Below, one piece after another: positions 47,707-60,406 of a stretch of DNA of 64,000 nucleotides; the stretch's first letter is position 1, and each line of letters starts with the position of its first letter. Source of the stretch: Neolentinus lepideus HHB14362 ss-1 (lineage: Eukaryota > Basidiomycota > Agaricomycetes > Gloeophyllales > Gloeophyllaceae); the NCBI GenBank assembly GCA_001632425.1, contig KV425556.1:181357-245356 (forward strand), given 5' to 3'. Below the pieces are notes generated by a model. That model was given only the letters and a program-made list of their open reading frames with translations, did not search any database and was not told where the DNA came from. Both the position numbers and the translations under genes were made by a program.

Positions 47707-49646
47707 GGAGAACAAACTGGAATATCAACAAGAGAAAAAATAGTTATGACCTCGGGAAGCGACGCCTCAAGAGTGAGAGAGGCCTATTCAGCGTCATATC
47801 GAAAATCGAGCTTATATGAGCGTAGGTTTGAGTTCTGTGGCGTCATCGTGTATCCCGACAAGGGGGATGGTACAGTCATGATCGTGATCAGCGATAGCAC
47901 GCGGATAAGCCACTGGAGCTTCGGTGGACGAGTTGCGCTAATTAACTTACGGACTTGGGTAAGTGAGCTTGGCTCATGATGAAATTCCGACTTCGAGCAC
48001 GAGAAGCAGCCGGAGATAGATGCGAAGAAGCCTTGGTTATGTCACCCGAAGTAGATGAGACGCCTTCCCGGTATACGCGGACGAATGAACACTGAGATAT
48101 GGGAAGCGCGGAACCAAAAAGACAGAACACCTGCAGGCATCAAGTTTGCAAGGTTCAGCCTATATGCCGATCGTATCGAATTCGGTGCGATGGGAGTACA
48201 TATCCATCGGCGACGTGTTGGCTCGTGAGCCTCGTGTAACTCGCATAGGCGCGATCAGAGCGAAGACACGCTGCACGAAGACATCATGGGACTGATTAGT
48301 GGGTCTCTTGTGGCTGCCGATAGTCGCTTGTTACGAGAAATGGCTGTCTACAAAGATAGACTTGTACTTGTTGGGACGTTATTTCCACTGTACACTTGTC
48401 ACTGTTTAGGCAGACTTGATATCCCGACAGCTCACCAGGTCATATCTAACGCCGTCATGCTATCGCTTGGATCCATCTGCCTCGAGTATTGAGCGTTTCA
48501 TGGAAGAAGCCAGCCGTCGAGGTCATGGATTGGAAAGAGGAATGTCGGCGTCCGATGGTACTCATTCCATGGGAATTCCTTTCGCACGTGGATACTGCAG
48601 CTGCACCCAAGGTCTTTCCGAAGAAGACACCCAACTTAGCATCGCACTTCATAAATATAGCTGTGGTGTCGGAGGCTTGCGACGCCAACAGGTGCAGGTG
48701 GGGTGAGATATACTGAGACAGGCAGTCCAAAAGATGGTCGAGGAACATCGTTGATACCTCCGAGTAAATCGGGTGTTCAGACGTCCGTTATAACAGTCAA
48801 TATGGACATTCCCTAGCTCAGCTTGCAAGAGCGACAAGTCCAGGCAACTCTAGAATGAACGTAAATTCCTGCAGTCCGCATCGACTACCCGGAGCGTTCA
48901 ATCTTCCAGAAAAGCCGAAGGTTCCTGCTAAAGAGTGGCTACTTCTTCAGAGACTATCAAGTTTGAAAATGGGCGAAATTTGCAAGATCGGCTCGACAAA
49001 CGGACCTGGTCGCCCGACGCTCCAGCATTATTTGCTCCACGGTCTCAATTTTCTGATCCGCGGAAAGTGCTGATTCAGTAGACTTGACTAGGTATCCGCC
49101 AGACGGTTGTGTCATTACGGCGGGGGAAACGTGCCAGCCTTGACCTTCCTCCTCTCGACATCTAGTTATGTGATTACGAGGCTAGTGGCCGAGGCAGTCA
49201 ATAGATTGAACATTACAAACGTCGCTACCACAGCTTTGGTAAGTTCCTTCTCTCGGATTGCTCTGTGATCGGTCAATAAACACATACATCAGTGGTCTGT
49301 TTCCCAGGCCATCCAGATGACTACGAGCTGGCTGGAAAGACAACGCAAGACGGGACTGAAAAAATTGTGTATCTTACGATTTATAAGTTTCTATTCTATT
49401 CAAGATGATCTCTCCTCTGCGACGCTGTCATCTATCTACCCAGGGTTGTCGTTCCGATTCAATCAGTCACCTCCGTTGAAAAAAGTCGAGGATGAAACAG
49501 CAGTGTTCTCTGTCGCACGTGCACTCTGTCAACTCTGCTGGATATCACACCACCGGCCTTAGAAGAAGACGAGACAACAATCGCACCATATATGTCGAAA
49601 AAAGACCTAGGTATACTACTGATTGGATCCGAAATGATTGAATACC
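47707..49646. other. 1.9 kb stretch, partly a duplicated flank
   Basis: No gene is recognised. The P450 promoter lies at the left. The right portion (about 49330-49600) resembles 52100-52310 and is the 3' flank of the duplicated hydrolase unit. Small frames around 48280-48840 show no domain. Confidence 0.45.
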
Positions 49647-51188
49647 TCATGCGCCGAACACATTAGAAACAAACGCCAACATCTCTTGGTACACGTCAGG
49701 GGCCGAATAATGGGCGTTCACCGCGTGCCTAGTATGTCGCCCGTGAGTACAGGAAGATTTGTACTCGCATCATTGATGAATAACTCACCCAGTGTTCTCA
49801 GGAATGTAAACGGAAAAGTTACTTGTCACGGGGTATAGTTCTTGCACATATTCTGGGATGCTGGTGTAGGTACTGTTCGCTGGGACGGCATAGCAGTCGT
49901 TGAAGCAGAAAGGCCAGTCGTTCGCACCGGTAACCTGAGCGAAAGGTCAGGGAGACAAGAATACACAAGCGGTTACCACATACCACATGGACGGGGCCGG
50001 TGAAGCTAGTCGCATTCTGCATCAGACCCCCCTGCGTGAAGAGGACACCTTGCGTGACAGGTTGCTCGGTTTTCCTGTTGTGGTCGAAGGCCGCGTCAGA
50101 ATAATAAGGGAAGAACCAGAAGTTGAGCTGCTGCGTTTGCGGAGCGAGTGTGGTAAGGTAGGTGCTTGGCAAGCCGGATTGATTGAAACGATCAGGGAAG
50201 ACTTCCGTGGCAGGGGAGTAAGCACCCGACGTCAGCAGCTGTAATGCACCAGTGCTAAATGAGCGATAGACATTAGCACACCGGGTTCTCAGCATGAAAG
50301 AATCGAACGTGCCCATTCATGGAAAACCCTTGCAAAAGAACGGCATCGAGCATCTGAGGTACAGTGGCAGACAATGCCTGGATTTGCACAGAGCCGTAAC
50401 TGTGTCCAATACCGATGACCTTGTCGAATTGTTGACCTCCAATTTCACCGTGCTTCAACATATCCAAAAGCTTAGTAGCTATGGCCAAGTCAGTTGACGC
50501 TTGCACGACGCTACCACCACGGACGTTAGGGACATGTTTGGAGTATTGAAAAGCATGTCAACTCACTTGTAAGTGTCGTTGGGGTGCTCCGAAAGCCCGG
50601 TACCTAGGGTATCGTAACGGAATGTGGAATATCCCGCTGCTGCCGCCGCACTGACGTACTGAGGTGATCATTGTAGACGTACATCACGAAGTTGTTACAG
50701 ACGTTTGCTCCGCTGCCAATGAACTTCAGTCAGGAGTATGAGCAGCCGACTAAGCAGCCGCTCTCTCGCAACTACTCGATCTCAGGGACGTTATGCACTC
50801 CCATGAACGGCCAGGTCAAAAATCCCAGTCATGTGCAGTATCTCATCCATGGCGTTGGCTTCGATTCTAGGTACACACTAAAGTCATCGACCGTCTCAAA
50901 CATGTGCTAATCTCCGCTATTCAAAGTTACTGGGATTTCGCTGTAAACGATACTGATGAATACAGTTACTGTGTAGTATCTAAACAACTGAAGACGCACT
51001 GTGTTGGCATTGCTATCCACGTTCTGGAACACCATGTTGTTACTAGTAATCTCCAGCTGGTAATTCTGACGAGTGCAATTGGCATTCGAAGGCCCAATGC
51101 GTGGGTTGTATCCAGCCTGGTTCGTGCTCTGAGCAAGAGCTACGGAAACCAAACCCAGGAGGCACAAGAAGCGCGACGAAGAATGCAT
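49647..51188 (-). pseudogene. Secreted alpha/beta hydrolase broken by an internal inversion (copy A)
   Basis: Paralogue of the intact hydrolase at 52318-53866. Exon 1 on the minus strand codes a signal peptide (MHSSSRFLCLLGLVSVALAQ) and a Cys-containing start. The 3' exons keep GIGHSYGSVQ (nucleophile elbow), TGANDWPFCF and NTGHAVNAH (acid and base of the triad), ending at 49647. The exon that should follow exon 1 (FSQEYEQPTKQ... YLIHGVGFDSR) is present at about 50692-50880 but on the plus strand: about 308 bases (50659-50966) are inverted relative to copy B. The minus-strand reading frame therefore cannot be spliced into a complete protein. Sequence identity to copy B is otherwise high, so the damage is recent. 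Confidence 0.85.
50659..50966. other. Inverted internal segment of hydrolase copy A
   Basis: The left boundary follows CACTGACGTA, after which copy B continues with ACTGTATTCATCAG, whereas copy A continues with sequence found, reversed, at the other end of this segment in copy B. The right boundary lies just before CTGTGTAGTATC. The matching part of copy B is about 53331-53648. Confidence 0.85.
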
Positions 51189-52317
51189 GTCAGGATAGTA
51201 GTGAGAGCTGGAGACACTCGTAACTGGGTTGCTCGGCGATGAGGGGTGAAGGTGAAGTTACCCTCGCAGAAAGGGCCGGTATTTATGCCAGAATCCAGAC
51301 GGCTGACAACAGCTTCGGAAGGCAGGATGGAGGACAGGCGGCTGACTTCCGTCATTCCAGCCGCTACGACGACGTCAGGATGTCATCCGCCTGCCAGAGA
51401 CATCAAATATTTTGAAGATATAGGTAAACGATTCTGAAAGCCGCAGGTCAGCCACAACCCGTACGCAAGTCTAAAATTAACGCCCACCAGATTTATCTAT
51501 CGCACGGATTGTAGATGATATGATACTACACAGTATACGTGCAAAGCTGCGTAATTCGTTTTCACCGCACTTTAAACATCTGGACCACGACGAGGTCCTG
51601 AGTCTTGCGCATCCTTCATGATCACCGTGTATATTAATGTACTTATCTCTACGTTCAACTCCCCCAAGTTTCTTCGCTCTTTCGACGGTGGATGGTGAGA
51701 GATACAACGGTCCCTACTAAGTAAATCATATCTCAATATCCTGGTAAGACATAGCGAGGAATGCGACTTACCCTCCTCAACAACAATCGGGTCCCGGGAG
51801 TACTTCCCTGAGGAAATTTTGGTAGGCCGTCTCAGGACTGGCCGAACCGGGCCGTGCACTACACTAGCCACACTCCTGTTCTGGCCGTTGGGTGTAGCCC
51901 GGATTTCGTCGCGTCGCGAAACAGCGCACGTCGTGGCTTCACCCCTCCGGTTCTGGCTTCCTGCCACATCGCCGGTGCCACATCCTCAGCCACTGCCAAT
52001 GCCGTGCCGTCGGCTTTTCCGGCACGGAAAGTCGATTTGATTGGTCGTACTTCTTCCCTCATTTCGGTTCAGCACCTTAGCTGGGATCAGGTTTGGCTAG
52101 AAAGACAGCGCAAGATTCCCGACAAGACTGAAAAGTTTGTGCATTGTATGATCTATGAGGCTTGAATCGGAGTTTCTATTCAAGGGTCTCAATAATTCAA
52201 CATAGTTAGTGACGCTGTTGCTGTTATCTATCCATCCAAGCTGTGGCAGTCGATCCGATCCAACCAATTGCTTCCATTGAAGCAAGTCGAGATCGGTATT
52301 CTCTGTCCCACATGTAC
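51189..52317. other. Spacer between hydrolase copies A and B (duplicated flanks)
   Basis: The sequence upstream of copy A (around 51540-51780) is similar to that upstream of copy B (around 54200-54400), and 52100-52310 resembles 49330-49600. This shows that whole units with flanks were duplicated. It contains the remnant promoter of copy A and the 3' end of copy B. Confidence 0.6.
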
Positions 52318-53866
52318 TCATGTACCGAACACATTTGAAACAAACGCCAACATCTCTTGGTACACCTGAGGGGCCGAGTGATGGGCGTTCACCGCGTGCC
52401 TAGCATGTCTTCCTTGAGTATCGGACGAATTGTATTCGCATCACTGATGAATAACTCACCCAGTATTTTCAGGAATGTAAACGGAAAAGTTACTCGTCAC
52501 GGGGTATAGTTCTTGCACATATTCTGGGATGCTGTTGTAGGTGCTGTTCGCTGGGACGGAATAGCAGTTGCTAAAGCAGAAAATCCAGTCTTCCACACCG
52601 GTAACCTGGGAGAAAGGTCAGGGAGACAAGGATACACAAGCAGTTACCACATACCACATGGACAGGGCCGGTGAAGCTAGTTGCAGTCTGTATCAGACCC
52701 GTCTGCGTGAACGTGAAGAGGACACCTTGCGTGACAGGTTGCTCGGTTTTTCTGTTGTGATCGAAGGCCGCGTCAGAATAATAAGGGAAGAACCAGAAGT
52801 TGAGCTGCTGCGTTTGCGGAGCGAGTGTGGTAAGGTAGGTGCTTGGCAAGCCGGATTGATTGAAACGATCAGGGAAGACTTCCGTAGCAGTAGCGTAAGC
52901 AGCCGACGTCAGGAACGGTGATATACCAGTGCTAAATGAGCGAAAGACATTAGTACACCGAGTTCCTAGCATGAAAAAATCGAGCGTACGCATTCGTGGA
53001 AAATCCTTGCAAAAGAACGGCATCAAGCAAATGAGGTACAGTGGCGGACAATGCCTGGATTTGCACGGAGCCGTAACTGTGTCCAATACCGATGACCTTG
53101 TCGAATTGTTGACCTCCAATTTCACCCTGCTTCAGCATATCCAAAAGCTTAGTAGCTATGGCTAAATCAGTTGACGCTTGCACGACGCTACCGCCACGCA
53201 CATTAAGGACATGTTTGAACCAACATAGTAGACCAACTCACTTGTAAGTATCGTTGGGGTGATCTGAAAGCCCAGTACCCAGGCGATCGTAACGAAATGT
53301 AGTATATCCCGCTGCCGCCGCCGCACTGACGTAACTGTATTCATCAGTATCGTTTACAGCGAAATCCCAATAGCTTTAGATAGCGGAAATGAGCACATGC
53401 ATGAGACAGTCGATGATAAATTTAGTGTGTACCTCGAATCGAAGCCAATGCCATGGATAAGGTATTGCACATGGCTGGTATTCTTGACCTGGCCGTTCAG
53501 AGGAGTGCATAACGTCCCTGAGATCGAGTAGTTGCGAGAGAGCAGTTGCTTAGTCGGCTGCTCATACTCCTGACTGAAGTTCGTCGGCAGTGAAACAAAC
53601 GTCTGTAGCAACTTCGTGATGTACGTCTACGAGGATCACATCAATACTGTGTGATATCTAAACGACTGAGGACGTACTGTGTTGGCATTACTGTCCACGT
53701 TCTGGAACACCGTATTGTTACTAGTGATTTCCAGCTGGTAACTCTGACGAGTGCAGTTAGCATTCGAGGGGCCAACGCGCGGGTTATATCCAGCCTGTTT
53801 CGTGCTCTGAGCCACGGCTACGGAAGCCAAACCCAGGAAGCACAACAAGCGCGACGAGGAATACAT
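52318..53866 (-). CDS. Secreted alpha/beta hydrolase (copy B, intact)
   Basis: Minus strand, several short introns. The start at 53866 gives a signal peptide (MYSSSRLLCFLGLASVAVAQ). The joined frame runs NANT/TFVSLPTNFSQEYEQ, then HVQYLIHGIGFDSR (the HG of the oxyanion region), then YWDF...YVSAAAAAGYTTFRYDRLGTG, then NVVQASTDLA. The nucleophile elbow GIGHSYGSVQ (GxSxG) follows, then LLQGFSTNA, EVFPDRFNQSG, GPVHVVTGVEDW (acid) and PENTGHAVNAHHS (base), ending NVFGT at 52318. All junctions could be read in phase, including the intron with donor at the final GG before HAVN. A secreted lipase/esterase-like or AB-hydrolase-1 role is inferred; the substrate is unknown. Confidence 0.85.
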
Positions 53867-55069
53867 GTCAGGATGGTAGTGAGAGCTAGAGACACTTGTA
53901 ACTGGATTGGTCGACAATGAGGGATGGAGGCGAAGTTACCTTCGCAGAAAGGGTTGGTATTTATGCCAAACGAGTCAAGATGTCCGCCACCGGTGAACAA
54001 ACCTGAAACTCGCATATTAGCCCCAACCGGTACGCCGGTCTTAAATTAGCGCTCATTAGCTTACGGTGGACCACGTCAATCCTGTTGAGTATTGGTAGAT
54101 GTTCTGTTATTGTGATATAACCACGCATGAAGCTGGACTTATCTGTCGCACGGAATAGAAACAGCTTGATATCCGGTATACGTACAAAACCAGCGCGTAA
54201 TTCGTTTTCATCTCACTTTGAACGTCTGGACCACGACGACACCAGGCCATGAGTCCTGTGCATCCTTCACCGTATAATAAATCTCTGCGTCCAACTTCAT
54301 CGAGATACAACGGTCCCTGCCTAGTACATCAGATCTCAATATGCTGGCCAGATACAACGAGGAATGCGACTTACCCTTCTCAACAACAACCGGCTCCCTC
54401 GGGAAGAGCAGTGTCTACTCCCAATGTGTCTGCTCACTCTGCAGTTACGTACTAACATTAGTAATCTAACCTTTCTTCAAGCCCCTCCCTTACTTTCTCT
54501 CCTCGCTAGTTTCGCCATGCGACCCGAGAGCGCTCCCATAGGCCGGATTTCAGCTAGTATAGCGTCGCTTTGGTTGAGGATGCATCTGGAAAGCCGAACG
54601 TCTCCAGCCGAGCCATATGGTTGCATATGGAGTGATGGAATGATGGAGAGGTACCTCCATTATCTCCGGACGGAGATATTTCCTGATGTGACTTCCGTAT
54701 CCCACAGAGAATCACGTGATCATGATGAGTGAGGCGTGACACACGTTCTGCTGCCACAATTGATATCGACACGGCGGGCTCCCATAGATCCTCTTGCCTT
54801 CACGACAAACAATAGAGCTGTAGGATCATGAACAGATAAAATGATGCAAACTACCCATCTGCTGAGCGTGCATGCACAGAAGCAAAAGCTTGCTGGGACG
54901 TCTCGTGCGAGGAGAACAACCAGCACACCGCCAGTAACAGTAGATGAAATACAAGAAAGTGCTATTCTTTGAATGAATTACCCTTTACAATATTCTGCGT
55001 TAGGTAGGTGCCTCAAGATTTGACACGCACAATGGTGCTAACGACCAATGACGGCGTGGCCGCTCGCAG
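53867..55069. other. Intergenic region, left part a duplicated 5' flank
   Basis: Promoter of hydrolase copy B; parts around 54200-54400 resemble 51540-51780. The right half leads into the F-box-like remnant. No gene is recognised. Confidence 0.45.
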
Positions 55070-56514
55070 ATTTGATGCCTTCTACTGCCTTCAGATCTAA
55101 CACACTTGTCATGCACGTCAAAAAGCTTTGCAAAGACCCTTCTCCATCCCTCCTCGGTGTCACTCTGGACGGTAGCGATCGCTAACGTTGGAGGACTTTC
55201 GCCGCCGGAACGTCCGGAAGATCTCACTCTACCGCAATGGACATTCCTGCTATATTATACCTGTTTTCATGTTAGTATCTTGTACTTGTATCTTTTCCTT
55301 ACATACTGACTCTCCCATTTCTAGTTCTGCAGAGCGCAGAAGGGCGAAAAAGTACTTTGGACGTCCCGCACCCGATGCTGTTGGGAGTGTCTAAAAGAGC
55401 AGTACGTGGCAGTAATCCCATCTAGTCGCATTCAAATCTAACTCTTCTTGTCTTAGCTTTGTCAATGATGAATTCCAGGGTTCCGCACTCCTGTGGAGAC
55501 AAGCCAGGATTGCCCCACCCAGCGATATGAACATGTACAAACTTTACGAAAGGAGGTTTTATCGAAAAGATGAGGCGCTGAAGTTTGCTGAAACTATGAA
55601 GTCAATTGATGCAAACAATGGCGAGGCATATATCGACGCTCTCGCCAAAGTTGACGCTGCAGAGAAAGTAGGAGATATCCACGTGTTCGATAGTAATCCC
55701 GACGTAGTCGGTTTCTTTAGTTCGCTCGACAATGCGCGGATTGGCGCATAAAAGAGAAGGAAAGGTAGGAAAGGACACTGCTAGAGGTCCGTGCTCGCTG
55801 TAGGGCGTGAATCTTCCAGTTCACTGATCGTCATATGCGTAACTGTCTTCTGTATCTACAGGATCGAGGCCGAGCTACGCGCGGCAGGTCTTAAGAAGGA
55901 AATGGACAGTCTCATGTTTTTGAACCTGGCAGAATTCAGGGAGCATCCGCTAGTCAAACCATCTGAGGAGCTCACAGAGTAGAATAATAGTCCGAACAGT
56001 TTCTTCGCCAGAATATTGCTGAACACATGAATTACTGCCGTGTAGCTTGGAACAGCATCAAGGACGACCTCATCCAATTTTTGCAGGAAAAGTACATCCA
56101 CTGTAGTGCTAAGGAAAAGGACGTTTGGAGATACGCCTAAATCACGATGATTTGCCGATGTGCATTGCTCTCGGGCGCTGTGCCAGACACGACAAACGAT
56201 GCATTGAAGAGAAGATTTAAGGCGTGGGGCCGTGACCGCGGGGGTACGGAGAATCAGTATTGGGATATACGGAGGACGCGTCTGAGATGGCGAGGGCGTT
56301 GGTCAAAGCGTGCGGCTTCGATCCGGAGATGACTACCAGGGCGCAGAGAGCTAAATGCGCAGGTCGTGTGTCTGCAATGTGCACCAAACTGACAGACAGG
56401 ACTACCTCGCGCACTAATGGTTGGCCAGCTCCTGCCAACATGAAGCTAGAGGATACTTGCTTTTGCTTGGTTTTGGCCGATTATTCTGCGGGCAATGCTG
56501 TGGTCAGAGGCTGA
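55070..56514 (+). pseudogene. F-box-type protein gene, apparently decayed
   Basis: Pieces match the layout of agaricomycete F-box proteins. LLPSDLTHLSCTSKSFAKTLLHPSSVSLW resembles the end of an F-box and its following helix, then FHFCRAQKGEKVLWTSRTRCCWECL (a Cys-containing linker) across the intron 55271-55324, then exon 55457-55745 (FVNDEFQGSALLW...). A later exon has IEAELRAAGLKKEMD and HPLVKPSEELTE, and the tail has WGYTEDASEMARALVKACGFDP-like sequence near 56260. The 5' part has an in-frame TGA right before the F-box-like stretch and no LPxEI start. A TAG and a phase conflict follow EELTE before WNSIKDDLIQFLQ. A functional alternative splice form cannot be fully excluded. Confidence 0.5.
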
Positions 56515-57981
56515 TGCGAATAATAATCTTTACCTCAGATCTGCGCCTCTATAGTCCTGTGAGTTGGCATGTAGAATCAGAGGAGTGTCGATTCTTTCAT
56601 CTGTTAGTCGTTGTAGCTGCTTGTGCACGTAGAGACTGGATATCTTCGTCTGGGGATACGATAACTGACCTGTTTGCCAAGAACTAGGTGATGTGAATCT
56701 GTCCCGACCTATGCTTCGATAGCTTCATTTAAATCCTATTCGTAGGAAAAGCTGGCGGACTACCCGCTGTCGCGTCCACGAATTAGGGTTTCGAACTCAA
56801 GGACGTGCCGTGATCATGTGTGAACAAGGAATGGAAAGTTTGAAAGTGACAAAACATACTTTGCCAGCCTATAGCTCGCAGTCCTATTTTGAGAATCCAC
56901 TGCCTTCAATTATTGTCCACATTTTGTATGACTTCCTTCGTTGTGGGGTTACGAATATTATCAGCTAGCCACCATGCGTCTGCTGTGGCCGGCGCTCAAG
57001 ATAGAAACGGATAGCGTCGCGACAGAGGTCGAGTACCACATTCGAGAACCTTCCTTTTGATCCTTCTCGACGGTAGTTGTCCCAGAGATCCCTCAAAGCG
57101 CTAGTTGGACGATGTTCAAGAATATCTGACCTGGCACGCGACGGTAGCGGGAGAATCGCCGAAGTTTCTACACGTTTCTATACAGCGTGGAGAGACGCCT
57201 CCAGTATGTTCAGACAATAACCGCCACAGTCATTATTGTGCCCATGCAGATCAGGCGAACGCGATGATCACGGGGATTGCTGCATCCAGGAGCAAAAGAT
57301 CGTGAAGTGTTGAGACAGGTTGAGACTTCGCTTTGACTGTGACAAACTGTTTGTCACCTCGTTTAAAGATAGTCAAGCGGTAAACAAGAGGGCTTCCAGT
57401 CCATTCCAGACTGCAGAGCTGAAGCGCCGAAGTGTTGCTGACCGTGCCACACCACACTAGCATTCTAACCTCATAGACAACTTCGCAGATACACGCGACA
57501 TCTTGAAGGCCCACCTGACTATTGATGAAGTCTGCTGTTATTGCTAGCAAGTCTCAGATAGCAAGCCACAGCAGTTGGTCCGACAAGCGCTAGATAGTCG
57601 TAGAGAGAAACATAGTTGCTCGGCCGGAATATGTCCGTAAATAGTGTAAATTACGTAATTAAAGCTCCGGAGACCGTTGAGGACCGCTGCAGCAGTGTAT
57701 CAAATTATCCTCCTCTCTTGGGCTGCAATCACCAAAACTCTAGCTTCGAATTTCGTACGTTTCTCTGGATTCGCAACGGATAAGGTCTTTACAGTCCTTG
57801 CATTGCGCCGTACTGTGGGTAACGCATCGTCGCGGAAAGACGTCGACCAAAGAAGCGTCAACTGAACCTTACATTACTCGGTGAGCTGGTGCCACGGCTT
57901 GCTGAACTTTCGCAAAACAAATTCTAAAAAATTCCTTGGAAATACCTTCTTGGTGTGCTGCTGCTCACGCGGAGACAGAGT
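56515..57981. other. 1.5 kb stretch without a recognised gene
   Basis: Only short frames occur. The right end should hold the NOT2 promoter. No domain, repeat or RNA gene was seen. Confidence 0.45.
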
Positions 57982-59913
57982 ATGAATCGACCAGGTAGCG
58001 CCCTCCCAGTTTCTCGTAAAGTGAGAGTAATCATGTCCTGCTCACGACCATTATAGGTCAACCACCCCAACGACCCCCGAGCCTAGCGCCCACACCGGGC
58101 CTAGGTGGCCATTTCCGCGGACCCTACCCATCTTACGGTCTTCCCCCACGGAACGTCATGCAAGGTTACCCAAATCTCCCCAACCACCGAACCCCGCAGA
58201 GCTTGGTCCCTCAGCCCTCCCCAAACTTCATCCAGCAGCGCGCACAAAGCGCATTCCCCTTCGGTAGCACGACGCAGACACAGCAGCAAAGTCTACCACA
58301 TACACAGCAACAGCAGCAGCAGACGACCACGACACAACCCGCGAGCTCGAGCTTACCTCCACATCTTGCACATCAGACACAGCCAGCACCATCGACAATC
58401 GGCACAGCACCATCGGTCTCGTCAGCAAGTGAAGTCGGCTTGGATCCCAATGACTTCCCGGCGCTCGGCTCGGGGTCCGCGGCAGCGAGCAACAGCATGA
58501 CGCCGGGGGCGACAGGGGCAGGGGGCGCGAGCTATGCAAGCCAGGCGGGCGGTGTAGCCGTTCAGGGTTCTGCGAGTACGTCTGCGGGCAACCAACCACG
58601 AGACTTTACACCGGACGACTTCCCCGCGCTAAGCGGTGGCCAAGCACAGCAGCCATCGCAGCCAGCGCAAGATAGCCATCCCCCAGGGTTGAACGGTTTC
58701 AGCCAGCAACACAGTGGCGAGCAGCAACATCGACAGGCGTTAATAGGTTCGTTAACGAGTTCGCAACCGTCACAAGTGGGACAGGGGCAGCAGCAGCCTG
58801 GGCTACTAAATCTGGGACAGTCGAGAAGTATACACTCAGGGTTCCAGTCAGAAGTGGAAAAGCAACGGGTGCGTCTAATTGACTATATTTGATGCTCACT
58901 AAATCGTAGGTTTTACTCGCGGTCCACTAGAATTATGCTATGAAGCTGAACCAGACAAGTCACCCTGCATGGCCATCTCCAAATCCTAACAACGGCTCGC
59001 AACCACAAGGCACACCAGCGCCAACAAACACCGTACCAACGGGGCCTACATCCTTCCCGGCACAATCGCAGCAACAACAACAGCAAAACGGTGCACAGAG
59101 TCAGTCGCACTACCCACAGCCGTTGGCAACACCATATGTGGGCAATGGGAACGGGAACGGAGAGTCGGGGGGCGTACCACAGACGCCTGCACAACAGGTG
59201 CTGATGTCGCCCGCGGACCGATGGGGGCTCCTGGGGTTGATTGCGATGATCAAGAATGCGGACTTGGATCAGAGTTTGTTAAGTGTCGGGACAGATTTGG
59301 GGACGATGGGTCTGGATATGACAAATCCTGGGTGCGTGGTCTTCTGAATGTTCCTGTGATCGCGCTAACCTGGAGTAGAAATCTGTACTCGACATTCATC
59401 ACACCCTGGGCAGACTCGGCCGCGGCGCACACGGTCGAGCCAGACTTCCACTTACCTGGGTGCTATAACGTGCACCCGCCCCCACCAGGGCCAAACAAAG
59501 CCGCCGCGTTCAGCGACGAGACGCTGTTCTTTATGTTCTATTCGTCACCCCGCGACGCGATGCAGGAGGTCGCCGCGCAAGAACTGTACGTTCAGCTTTC
59601 TTGATCTTTTCCCCACTTACTCTAATTACCTCACACACTCTTCAGATGGAATCGGAATTGGCGGTACCACAAGGAACTGCGGCTCTGGATCACAAAGGAG
59701 GCAGGCACGAACGCGTCGCACAAGCTCGCTGGGGGCGAGTCGGGGACGTACACATATTGGGATCCGGATAGCTGGGAGAAGGCACGGAAGGATATGGCGG
59801 TAATGTACGCGGATCTTGAGGAGAAGAGTTCGCCTGCGTTTGCACCGGGGCTGACCCTCCAAATGCCCCCGCGCAGCGTGAGCGCGGCGCAATTCCCTGC
59901 AATATCGCTGTAG
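57982..59913 (+). CDS. NOT2: CCR4-NOT complex subunit NOT2 (CNOT2), five exons
   Basis: Scaffold subunit of the CCR4-NOT complex, which deadenylates mRNA and controls transcription in nucleus and cytosol. Exon 1 is 13 nt (57982-57994, MNRPG formed across the intron); then 58057-58868, 58931-59331, 59379-59585 and 59646-59913 follow, giving 566 aa in frame. The N-terminal two thirds are Gln/Ser/Pro-rich, with two copies of a (P)xDFPALxxG motif (LDPNDFPALGSG and FTPDDFPALSGG), a feature of CNOT2. The C-terminal NOT-box is clear: DRWGLLGLIAMIKNADLD, LDMTNPGNLYSTFITPW, VEPDFHLPGCYNV, ETLFFMFYSSPRDAMQEVAAQEL, WNRNWRYHKELRLWITKEAG and YTYWDPDSWEKARKDM. It likely binds NOT3/NOT5 and NOT1 through this part. 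Confidence 0.93.
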
Positions 59914-60406
59914 GTCCAGACGGTGGGTGGAGGTTCCTGATGGACGTTGAAGCTGTTGTGCCCACATTGCTCTTTCCGCTCGCTCACACACATCCACACT
60001 TGCGCTCGAACTTTCACTAGTTGTATCTGTATTACCCGCTTTACATAACGTCTCCTCTATTCGCGTGTTCTGTTTGCTTTCTGCACGCTCGTTCTTGCTC
60101 TTCAATGATACCGCTGCCCAGGATTTGGTATCCAATGCTCCCTCGCGGAATTTTCGCCGCAATCTTCCCCGGGAGTAGTTCATAGTTAATTAATGCATGG
60201 GTGAAGTGTCCGATCTGCAGGTACTGGTGTGATCCCGTGTGGCAAGTCCGACGAGCGCTCGATGGCAAGTGCCCGTGGATCCGACCACAGACGAGGATCT
60301 TGGGTCCCCTCTGCTGGGCATTATAATCATCATGGACGGACCAAAACATGCAACTCCTGCTTCTACAAGTTAGTCTGCTTTCAGTGGTAAGAGAGAGCAG
60401 AAACCC
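59914..60406. other. Intergenic region between NOT2 and CDC43 genes
   Basis: Terminator of NOT2 and promoter of the next gene. An upstream ATG at about 60333 could add a short first exon to the CDC43-like gene, but the needed intron would be only 32 nt, so the ATG at 60407 is preferred. Confidence 0.45.

Noticed and set aside
50692..50910. Independent plus-strand gene between the hydrolase exons
   Set aside because: It is the inverted internal exon of hydrolase copy A, nearly identical to minus-strand sequence at 53354-53611.
56780..56830. Possible tRNA B-box (GTTTCGAACTC)
   Set aside because: No matching A-box or cloverleaf stems could be found on either side.
58228..58599. Minus-strand frame opposite NOT2
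   Set aside because: It arises from the Gln-rich repeats of NOT2, which has a full spliced frame on the plus strand.
60333..60406. Extra first exon for the CDC43-like gene starting with ATG near 60333
   Set aside because: It would need a 32-nt intron, shorter than any other in the window, and the peptide adds nothing conserved.
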